A DNA stretch of 32,472 nucleotides from Actinomycetota bacterium. GTDB taxonomy: Bacteria > Actinomycetota > Actinomycetes > Nanopelagicales > Nanopelagicaceae. The stretch covers positions 1 through 32,472 of the forward strand of contig SYAN01000013.1 of NCBI GenBank assembly GCA_005787575.1, written 5' to 3'. The position numbers and the translations under genes were made by a program. Below are positions 26,381 through 32,472 of the stretch, in pieces (the stretch's first letter is position 1; every line of letters begins with the position of its first letter). Below the pieces are notes generated by a model. It made no database searches. It saw nothing but the letters and a program-made list of their open reading frames with translations, and had not been told where the DNA came from.

Positions 26381-26412
26381 TGCTCAAAAAGCCAGAGCTT
26401 TCTATTTGAGCA
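26381..26412. terminator. Bidirectional terminator between msrB and alkA
   Basis: TGCTCAAA pairs with TTTGAGCA, enclosing a second stem, AAAGC-CAGA-GCTTT, with a short CTA bulge. A/T-rich flanks lie on both sides of the stem. It is the only convincing terminator in the window and sits between convergent genes, 5 bases from the alkA stop. Confidence 0.65.
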
Positions 26413-26416
26413 AACT

Positions 26417-27046
26417 TCACCTCATTTCAGTCGCTCGCCAGCAATACCAAGCGAGGTGGCTTCGGTAGGGCCGAAAAGCATCACCCTTCATCGCTAGATT
26501 CTTTGGATCAATCTCGCCTCTCATTTTGTGGACTTTCTCCCAACCTCTTCTCACTCCAAGATCGCCAGTCGGCCAGATGTCCTCTCTTCCAAGTTGGAAG
26601 ATGAGAAACATCTCCACGGTCCACCTACCAATGCCGAATATCGGAAGTAGTTTGCGAAAAATCTCCTCATCATCTTCTATCCGATTTAGTTGTGAGAGCG
26701 AGAAATCTCGATTGAATTCCGAAAGTTCTTTCAGCGCTCTCACCTTCGCAGTCGAGACCCCTGCGCCGCGGAGCTGTGAATTCCTTGCCTCAAGAATTTT
26801 TTGGGGCGTGATGCCACCAATCTCCGTGCTGACTCGCGAGGTGATTGTTGCTGCAGCTTTAGTTGAAAGCTGCTGGGAGAGGATTGAGGTCGCAAGGGAA
26901 TAGAAGTTGCTGACTCGTTTCTTGCGATCGCGCTTGGAATTTAGATCTGCCGCGATCGGGGAGAGTCCCGCGAAGTCCACGACTGCTTGAAAGCGAGGCT
27001 CAATCGAGACGATCAGATCTGCAATCCGCTTGGGCCGAGAAGGCAT
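26417..27046 (-). CDS. DNA-3-methyladenine glycosylase II (AlkA-type)
   Basis: 209 residues of the HhH-GPD superfamily. It removes alkylated bases from DNA as the first step in base excision repair. SILSQQLSTKAA is the family entry helix, LPIFGIGRWTVEMFLIFQLG is the helix-hairpin-helix, and the catalytic Asp162 is in WPTGDLGVRRG. There are no Cys ligands for an iron-sulfur cluster, which separates it from MutY/Nth. The short length and lack of an N-terminal AlkA domain are normal for small bacterial forms. A TACGCT hexamer ends exactly 6 bases before the ATG, and no Shine-Dalgarno is present. It is divergent from lacI. Confidence 0.88.
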   Translation of the reverse strand: MPSRPKRIADLIVSIEPRFQAVVDFAGLSPIAADLNSKRDRKKRVSNFYSLATSILSQQLSTKAAATITSRVSTEIGGITPQKILEARNSQLRGAGVSTAKVRALKELSEFNRDFSLSQLNRIEDDEEIFRKLLPIFGIGRWTVEMFLIFQLGREDIWPTGDLGVRRGWEKVHKMRGEIDPKNLAMKGDAFRPYRSHLAWYCWRATEMR

Positions 27047-27052
27047 GTCTCG

Positions 27053-27058
27053 AGCGTA
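27053..27058 (-). promoter_or_regulatory. Putative -10 element of alkA-type gene
   Basis: TACGCT on the minus strand, 6 bases before ATG 27046, predicting a leaderless mRNA. Confidence 0.4.
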
Positions 27059-27139
27059 AGCCTCTTTCAGTAATACGGAGTCAAGGGGGTCAAAGCCGTC
27101 GTTAATCGAGTCGCAAGATTGAGTGCTTCTTGAAAGATA

Positions 27140-27166
27140 TTCAGAAAAGTATGGAGTTTTTCTGAA
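27140..27166. promoter_or_regulatory. Candidate LacI operator
   Basis: TTCAGAAAA (27140-27148) and TTTTCTGAA (27158-27166) are perfect 9-bp arms around a 9-bp centre. The centre covers the expected -35 position for the -10 at 27175, so a bound repressor would block its own gene and the two enzymes downstream. Classical LacI sites are shorter with a CG centre, so the binder is inferred from location. Confidence 0.55.
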
Positions 27167-27174
27167 AATTCACC

Positions 27175-27180
27175 TACCTT
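27175..27180 (+). promoter_or_regulatory. Putative -10 element of lacI-type operon
   Basis: TACCTT ends 6 bases before ATG 27187; no Shine-Dalgarno. Predicted leaderless start at the A of the ATG. Confidence 0.45.
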
Positions 27181-27186
27181 CGCGGT

Positions 27187-28218
27187 ATGTCTTTGGATGA
27201 AGGCACTGGAGTGAAGGCTGGGATCAAAGAAGTCGCATCCCTGGCTGGGGTCTCGATTGCCACCGTTTCACGGGCGCTGCGCGGGTTCCAGCATGTCTCG
27301 GCTGAGACTAGAAAACGCATACTTGCCGCAGCAGAAGCGCTCGCTTATCCCATTCCTAATCCACCGAATCGAAGGATCTATGGTCGGACCAATAGCGTTG
27401 GGGTCGTTGCTCCCTACATTTCGCGATGGTATTTCGCACAGGTTATTAGCGGAGCGGAACAGGCGCTTCGCGAGACTGGCCTAGATCTCTTACTCTCCAA
27501 CTTCAGTCAGATGAAAGGTCGTGAACGGCTATTCCAGCATCAACTTCTCAAAGGTCGTGTCGATGCCCTTATTGTGATCAGCCTGCCACCGACTGAAGAA
27601 GAGTTTGATTCGATGTTAAGCCTCGGAATTCCTATCGCCTTAGTTGGGATGCATCATGAGAATTGCTCGAGCATCGCCATCGATGATGTTGGAGCGGCGC
27701 GTACTGCGACACAACACCTAGTGAATCAAGGTCACCGAGAGATTGCGATTATTTCCGGTAGCCCTAAAGATCCGTTCAATTTCAGCGTCCCGGAGGATCG
27801 ACGAAAAGGATTTATGCAAGTTCTTGCAGAGAGTGGACTTGCCTGGCTACCAACGAGGGAAGTCTTTGGGGAATTCACGATGCAGGGTGCCGAGCGAGCG
27901 GTCGATGAACTTCTTGCACGGCCCAATCGTCCGACGGCAATTTTTGCTCAATCCGATGAGATGGCGATCGGTGCGATGCGGGCAATAAGAAGGCATGGAC
28001 TACGGGTACCTGATGACATATCGATAGTCGGTTTCGACGGCCACGAGTTTTCGGAATTCTTTGAGCTTACAACCGTAGAACAGCCGGTCGTGAAAATGGG
28101 GGAGATGGCTGCGTGGTCAATCATGGAGCGACTTAAGAGTCCGAGCAAAGAATTCCATTCGATTACCCTCCCGACTACCTTGGTGGTGAGGAACTCAACC
28201 CGTAGGCTCTCAACATGA
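27187..28218 (+). CDS. LacI family transcriptional regulator
   Basis: 343 residues. The N-terminal helix-turn-helix and hinge helix are GIKEVASLAGVSIATVSRALRG (12-33) and RKRILAAAEALAYPIPNP. A periplasmic-binding-protein-like effector domain follows (VGVVAPYISRWYFAQVISGAEQAL, IAIDDVGAARTATQHLVNQGHREIAIISG, DDISIVGFDGHEFSEFF). Such repressors usually sense sugars or nucleosides, which does not fit the linked amino-acid-type enzymes, so the ligand is open. Its stop overlaps the aminotransferase start in ATGA, making a three-gene operon that probably includes its own control through the dyad at 27140-27166. Confidence 0.92.
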   Translation: MSLDEGTGVKAGIKEVASLAGVSIATVSRALRGFQHVSAETRKRILAAAEALAYPIPNPPNRRIYGRTNSVGVVAPYISRWYFAQVISGAEQALRETGLDLLLSNFSQMKGRERLFQHQLLKGRVDALIVISLPPTEEEFDSMLSLGIPIALVGMHHENCSSIAIDDVGAARTATQHLVNQGHREIAIISGSPKDPFNFSVPEDRRKGFMQVLAESGLAWLPTREVFGEFTMQGAERAVDELLARPNRPTAIFAQSDEMAIGAMRAIRRHGLRVPDDISIVGFDGHEFSEFFELTTVEQPVVKMGEMAAWSIMERLKSPSKEFHSITLPTTLVVRNSTRRLST

Positions 28219-29372
28219 TCACCTTCTCTACTCTTTCGCAGTTGCGCGGGAGAAAGAGCGAGAAATGGCGAAGGTTTCCTTCTGATGTCTTACCACTACC
28301 CGTAGCTGAGATGGATGTGGAGATTGCCCCTTCGATAAAGAGTGCGCTGATTGATATGGTCGAGCGCTCCGATACCGGATACCTTGGATTGATTCCAGAA
28401 CTTGGTACTGCTTTCTCTTCCTTTGCGGGTGACCGGTGGGGTTGGGCGGTTGATCCAACGAAAGTTCGAGTCGCAGTCGATGTCGGTGTTGCAACGATTG
28501 AAGTCTCAAGGCTCTTCATCAATCCAGGTGATCGAATTTTGGTCAACTCGCCGGTTTATCAGAATTTCTATACCTGGATAAAGGAACTTCACTGCGAGAT
28601 GGTTGATGCCCCAATGGTCGAAATCGAGCGTGATGGAACAAGGACACATCGTCTGGATTTTGAGGCAATCGAACGTGCCTATGACTCAGGAGTGAAAGTT
28701 CATCTACTGTGCAATCCGCATAATCCGCTCGGGATCATCTTTACCCACGAAGAGCTAACGACGATTGCTGATCTTGCTCACCAGTATGAAGTCCTTGTCA
28801 TCTCGGATGAGATTCACTCTCCGCTTCTATACGAGTCAGAAGCATTCGTTCCATTTCTCTCAGTTTCAGAGAATGCGAGAGAGGTCGGCGTAACGGTTAC
28901 CTCTGCAAGCAAGGCATGGAACCTTGCTGGGCTCAAATGTGCGCAGTTGGTGAGTTCAAGTGATCGAATCGAGAGCAAACTCCGGCTTCTTCCAGAAGCA
29001 GTGCATTTTCGCACCTCGCTATTCGGTGCGATCGCTGCCGTTGCTGCCTATGAGGGTGGCCGTGAGTGGGTAGATGAACTGACTCGAGAACTCGACCGGA
29101 AACAAAGACTACTCAATGAACTTTTGCATGAACGACTTCCGAATACATATCTTTACCGGCCTTACTTTGGTTATCTGGGTTGGGTGGACCTAAGGAGTTC
29201 AGGTCTTGGTGATGATCCCGGAAAAGAACTCCTTGAGCGTGCGAAGGTAGCTTTCAATTCCGGTCACACCTATGGACCTGATGGAAAAGGATTCATTCGC
29301 CTCAACTTCGGTACCTCTGATGAGATCATCTCAGAGGCAGTGGATCGCATGCGACAAGTAATAGGCGCCTAA
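28215..29372 (+). CDS. MalY/PatB-type PLP-dependent aminotransferase or C-S lyase
   Basis: 385 residues, fold-type I. The PLP lysine is Lys233 in SASKAWNLAGLKCAQLV; NPHNPLG and VISDEIHSPLLY are the standard MalY/PatB segments. The LPLPVAEMDVEIAPSIKSAL opening is also typical of this group. Members split cystathionine to homocysteine or act on other cysteine conjugates, and some are aminotransferases. Cystathionine beta-lyase is the usual annotation but the reaction cannot be fixed from sequence. It overlaps lacI by 4 bases; the oxidoreductase begins 2 bases after its stop. Confidence 0.85.
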   Translation: MITFSTLSQLRGRKSEKWRRFPSDVLPLPVAEMDVEIAPSIKSALIDMVERSDTGYLGLIPELGTAFSSFAGDRWGWAVDPTKVRVAVDVGVATIEVSRLFINPGDRILVNSPVYQNFYTWIKELHCEMVDAPMVEIERDGTRTHRLDFEAIERAYDSGVKVHLLCNPHNPLGIIFTHEELTTIADLAHQYEVLVISDEIHSPLLYESEAFVPFLSVSENAREVGVTVTSASKAWNLAGLKCAQLVSSSDRIESKLRLLPEAVHFRTSLFGAIAAVAAYEGGREWVDELTRELDRKQRLLNELLHERLPNTYLYRPYFGYLGWVDLRSSGLGDDPGKELLERAKVAFNSGHTYGPDGKGFIRLNFGTSDEIISEAVDRMRQVIGA

Positions 29373-29374
29373 CA

Positions 29375-30898
29375 TTGAGTGATGTACTCGTCATCGGAGG
29401 TGGCCATAACGGTTTAGTCGCGGCCTGTTACCTCGCAGATGCTGGACTTGATGTCCAACTGATCGAAGCCCGGGAAGAACTTGGCGGAGCCACGACAAGT
29501 AAGGAAGTCTTCAAAGGAGTTGGGGCGAGACTCTCCCGTTATTCGTATCTGGTCTCTTTACTTCCCGATCAAATCGTTACTGACCTGAATTTGAACTTTG
29601 AGACCATCAGTCGCGAGATTTCTTCGTTCACTCCCACTGCTGATGATCGAGGTCTTTTGATCTCGCGCAAATGGGATGAACGGACTGAGCAATCTTTTTC
29701 TACAGTAGGAGTGGGAAGCGATGCCAAAGCATGGCAGGACTTCTATGGAGAAATCGCGGAGGCAGCCCCAATAATTGCCGAAACTTTCCTGAAGCCACTG
29801 CCCACTCGTGAGGAATTGCGACGCGCGCTCAAGCCCTCGACTTTTTCAACACTTTTCACTCAGCCGCTAGGCCGTAGTTTGAGCGAGCGTTTTCGTAGTG
29901 ACCTAGTTCGGGGCATAGTCCTCACCGATGGATTGATCGGGACTTTTACCGATGCCTTTGATCGCTCTCTTTTAGCCAATCGTTGCTTTCTCTATCACTT
30001 GGTGGGAAATGGCACCGGCGAATGGCGCGTTCCGAAAGGCGGCATGGGCGCACTTGTTGACCAGCTTGTTGCAAGAGCAAGGACGCTAGGCGTGAAGATC
30101 TCTCCTGGAGTACGAGCGAAATCTATTGAATCTGGAGAAGTCTTCGTAGAAGGTAGCGATCATCAGATGATTCGCCTCAAACCTCGATTCATCGTCGCTG
30201 CAATCTCTCCGAGGGAAATCGATCGGCTCATGGGTAGATCGAGTCACCGTCCATTCGCACCTGGTTCTCAGTTGAAGATAAATATGGTCCTCGAGAAACT
30301 ACCAAGGCTTCGAAGTGGTGTCTCACCCGAGGATGCATTTGCTGGAACCTTTCATTTTGATGAGGGGATGGATGAGATGCAACGGGCATTCGCTGAGGCG
30401 AGTGCCGGATCACTTCCTCGCCAGATCCCAGCCGAGATTTACTCGCATACGCTTGCTGATCGAAGCATTCTCGATGCAGACCTTGATAAAAGAGGCTTTC
30501 ATACCTTGACGCTTTTCGCCCTTCATACTCCCTACCAACTCTTCACGAGAGGCAACGAATCGGTGAAGGAGGAAGCAAAGAGGCGATTGCTCCACCAACT
30601 CAATAGTTATCTAGAAGATCCGATTGAGGAGTGTCTGGCCAAGGATGAAGATGGTCAATTCTGCATCGAAGTGAAATCACCATTCGACCTGGAAAGTGAA
30701 CTGGGGCTGCCAGAAGGCAACATTTTCCATGGAGATCTGGAGTTTGCGTTTCGTGAGGAATCTGAGAATTTGCTCTGGGGGAGTGAAACTCGAACTGAGA
30801 ATCTCTTTCTCGCTGGCGCAGGCGCACGACGCGGTGGTGGTGTCTCTGGGATAGGTGGTCACAATGCTGCGATGTCAATCCTCGAACACCTAGCCTGA
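29375..30898 (+). CDS. FAD-dependent oxidoreductase of the phytoene desaturase/PYROXD2-like group
   Basis: 507 residues. The N-terminal dinucleotide fold is VLVIGGGHNGLVAACYLADAGLDVQLIEA (4-32), and the C-terminal FAD motif is NLFLAGAGARRGGGVSGIGGHNAAM. A central PKGGMGALVDQLVARARTLGVKI is shared with carotenoid desaturase-like proteins. The alignment is closer to the PYROXD2-like branch than to true CrtI; its substrate is unknown. The start is a TTG at 29375, 2 bases after the aminotransferase stop; no ATG or GTG fits, and the glycine-rich motif begins at residue 8, so it cannot start later. Coupled translation is likely. Confidence 0.83.
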   Translation: MSDVLVIGGGHNGLVAACYLADAGLDVQLIEAREELGGATTSKEVFKGVGARLSRYSYLVSLLPDQIVTDLNLNFETISREISSFTPTADDRGLLISRKWDERTEQSFSTVGVGSDAKAWQDFYGEIAEAAPIIAETFLKPLPTREELRRALKPSTFSTLFTQPLGRSLSERFRSDLVRGIVLTDGLIGTFTDAFDRSLLANRCFLYHLVGNGTGEWRVPKGGMGALVDQLVARARTLGVKISPGVRAKSIESGEVFVEGSDHQMIRLKPRFIVAAISPREIDRLMGRSSHRPFAPGSQLKINMVLEKLPRLRSGVSPEDAFAGTFHFDEGMDEMQRAFAEASAGSLPRQIPAEIYSHTLADRSILDADLDKRGFHTLTLFALHTPYQLFTRGNESVKEEAKRRLLHQLNSYLEDPIEECLAKDEDGQFCIEVKSPFDLESELGLPEGNIFHGDLEFAFREESENLLWGSETRTENLFLAGAGARRGGGVSGIGGHNAAMSILEHLA

Positions 30899-30922
30899 CT
30901 CGAATAACTGCTCACCCCCTTA

Positions 30923-30928
30923 TAGACT
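30923..30928 (+). promoter_or_regulatory. Putative -10 element of 50-residue ORF
   Basis: TAGACT ends exactly 6 bases before ATG 30935; it is the same hexamer as before mshB. Confidence 0.4.
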
Positions 30929-30934
30929 ATGCAC

Positions 30935-31087
30935 ATGTTGAAAATCCTCAAGCGCCTCATCGCCTTAGTGGCAGTAGCTGCGGTGGCAATCAAGGGTGTT
31001 TTCTCATTCCTTTCATGGATTGAGAAGCAAGAGGAGCTCGATGGCAACATCTGGAGCGAGGACGAAGAATTCGAAGAAGTTCAGTAG
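30935..31087 (+). CDS. Small single-helix membrane protein with acidic tail
   Basis: A 50-residue reading frame too short for most gene finders. It reads MLKILKRLIALVAVAAVAIK, then GVFSFLSWIEKQEE and a strongly acidic end (WSEDEEFEEVQ). The first half is an amphipathic-to-hydrophobic helix with positive residues before it, so it should insert with the tail outside or peripheral. ATG 30935 is preferred over 30929 because of a -10-like TAGACT at leaderless spacing; no ribosome site exists for either. Its stop codon TAG forms part of the -10 of the next gene. I do not recognise a family. Confidence 0.55.
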   Translation: MLKILKRLIALVAVAAVAIKGVFSFLSWIEKQEELDGNIWSEDEEFEEVQ

Positions 31088-31090
31088 GTT
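31085..31090 (+). promoter_or_regulatory. Putative -10 element of 126-residue membrane protein
   Basis: TAGGTT, whose TAG is the stop of the small ORF, ends 6 bases before ATG 31097. Confidence 0.4.
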
Positions 31091-31096
31091 TTTGCG

Positions 31097-31477
31097 ATGT
31101 CACAGGTTTACATTCCCGGCACTTGCAATCTTGGTAAATCCGAAGTCAAACGACGTCAGTTTGTCGCACTTCTCGGGCTCGTCCTCTCTGGCTTTTCTGC
31201 AGTTAGTCTCTGGAACGCCGCCATTGCAACTAGAGCAACATTGATCTTGCCTCTCTTTGTCTTTTCCGTTGGGTACGTGCAGTCGAGAAAGAAATTCTGT
31301 ATGGCTTATGGTTTCGCCGGCGCTTTTAATTTGGGCAAACTGGGCGAACTCGCTCGAGTATCTGATCCTGCCGATCGCGCATCCGACCGCAAGATGGCTT
31401 TTCGTATCCTTGTAGAAGCGGCAACGCTTGCGGTGGCACTCACTTTCTTTTATCTGATTCTTACTTCGCTTCTCTAA
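31097..31477 (+). CDS. Small membrane protein with CNLGKSEVKRR start
   Basis: 126 residues. The start MSQVYIPGTCNLGKSEVKRRQ resembles a group of bacterial membrane proteins that begin with a C-N-(I/L)-G-x-x-E-(I/V)-x-R-R motif. Two hydrophobic segments follow (about 22-41 and 44-61), then a Gly-rich KKFCMAYGFAGAFNLGKLGEL loop, and a last helix at about 105-124. No function is known to me. A TAGGTT at leaderless spacing precedes it and overlaps the stop of the 50-residue ORF, so the pair may be expressed together or in series. Convergent with the next gene, 13 bp away. Confidence 0.7.
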   Translation: MSQVYIPGTCNLGKSEVKRRQFVALLGLVLSGFSAVSLWNAAIATRATLILPLFVFSVGYVQSRKKFCMAYGFAGAFNLGKLGELARVSDPADRASDRKMAFRILVEAATLAVALTFFYLILTSLL

Positions 31478-31490
31478 GCAAAAATACTCT

Positions 31491-32024
31491 TCAGACGTTT
31501 GTTAAGGCTGTACTCAGGTTGTCCGTCGCTGAGTAGAAGGCGTTGTAAAAACTCGAATCCCAAAATCCTTCATCCGGATCAAAGATGTTGCCATCTACCT
31601 CTTTGCCCTTTGTCAGATAGTCGATTGTGTCCTTTGTGCTTTTGATCCACTCTTGCATCTCACTCCTAAAGTCATTTGTGAGGCATTCAGGTTGCTTGCG
31701 CATCTTCTTATAAATCCGAAGGTCTGACTCCAAAACCACCAAGACTTGGCTAGAGATAGTACGCACCAGCGCCGGCCGCTCCTTCTTAGGTATACCTTTT
31801 TCATATTTCATGACGCTTCGATGGTATTTCTTCCAATTCTGATAGGAAGTCTCTTCTTCTTTTACTATGAACTCTCTAAGTTGGTCACAGGTAGTAAGCG
31901 CAATTTCCTTCTTCTGAGAAGGCTCACTCTTGCTTTGGAATCTATAGACACCCCAACCGATACCGGATGCGCCAGCAATAAGCATGATGACCATCACCCA
32001 GATCATGGCGGGTCGCAATCTCAC
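31491..32024 (-). CDS. Membrane-anchored extracytoplasmic protein of unknown function
   Basis: 177 residues: an N-terminal helix (MIWVMVIMLIAGASGIGWGVY, about 7-27) and a polar, mostly helical exterior rich in Lys, Glu and Tyr (YQNWKKYHRSVMKYEKGIPKKERP). Two cysteines (TTCDQL and QPECL), about 70 residues apart, could form a disulfide. No lipobox is seen. The start is a GTG at 32024 or an ATG at 32006; neither has a ribosome site or a good -10. The codon choice includes more A/T-rich runs than its neighbours, but not enough to call it foreign. No family recognised. It is divergent from argG. Confidence 0.6.
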   Translation of the reverse strand: MRLRPAMIWVMVIMLIAGASGIGWGVYRFQSKSEPSQKKEIALTTCDQLREFIVKEEETSYQNWKKYHRSVMKYEKGIPKKERPALVRTISSQVLVVLESDLRIYKKMRKQPECLTNDFRSEMQEWIKSTKDTIDYLTKGKEVDGNIFDPDEGFWDSSFYNAFYSATDNLSTALTNV

Positions 32025-32047
32025 GGCGGTATTCTTTCATGAGCCAG

Positions 32048-32472
<425 letters not shown>

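Overview
The window is a gene-dense stretch of an actinobacterial chromosome with roughly 48-50% GC (estimated by eye). Two WhiB regulators, MtrAB, a PdtaS-type sensor kinase, MshB of mycothiol synthesis, a 7Fe ferredoxin next to DapC, and the actinobacterial families DUF3107, DUF3499, DUF5719 and Rv3235-like all point to Actinomycetota. Low GC for the phylum, very short gaps, several convergent gene pairs 3-10 bp apart, and missing members of conserved operons suggest a small, streamlined, probably aquatic lineage such as Nanopelagicales. That placement is inference. I see no tRNA, rRNA, CRISPR array, prophage or insertion sequence, and no stretch over 300 bases without a gene.

Layout. 1-1606: a MarC-type membrane protein cut by the left edge, then DUF3107 and a TetR regulator on the minus strand. 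1724-6100: mshB with a membrane-protein partner, a convergent cysteinyl-tRNA synthetase carrying an extra N-terminal SH3-like domain, and divergent fdxA-dapC. 6159-14101: an envelope-sugar block of mannose-1-phosphate guanylyltransferase, WhiB2, a 1055-residue membrane glycosyltransferase coupled to a DUF5719 protein, DUF3499 and phosphomannomutase. 14171-21297: sahH-mtrA-mtrB-comF-secA, in the mycobacterial order but without lpqB between mtrB and comF and without hpf between comF and secA. 21302-25140: an Rv3235-like protein, a SAF-domain anchor protein, an unassigned 280-residue protein, pdtaS and convergent whiB1. 25331-27046: msrA-msrB for methionine sulfoxide repair and an AlkA-type glycosylase. 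27187-30898: a lacI-aminotransferase-FAD oxidoreductase operon. 30935-32472: two small membrane proteins, an anchored protein of unknown function, and the start of argG.

Most of the window is housekeeping: envelope building, protein export, redox repair and sensing. The main signal beyond gene content is regulatory. Many isolated genes lack a Shine-Dalgarno sequence and instead have a TANNNT -10-like hexamer ending exactly 6 bases before the start codon (alkA, lacI, pdtaS, the 50-residue ORF, the 126-residue ORF, argG, and a GTG start of secA). DUF3107, cysS and mshB show the same at 7-8 bases. This is the signature of leaderless mRNAs and it also decides several start codons. Other notable points are the SH3-like/CysS fusion, five 11-bp tandem repeats before the DUF3499 gene, a dyad over the predicted lacI -35 region, and a hairpin at the predicted 5' end of the whiB2 mRNA. 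I did not find a convincing new defence or mobile system. The best candidate for an undescribed functional unit is the SAF-protein/280-residue protein/PdtaS group.
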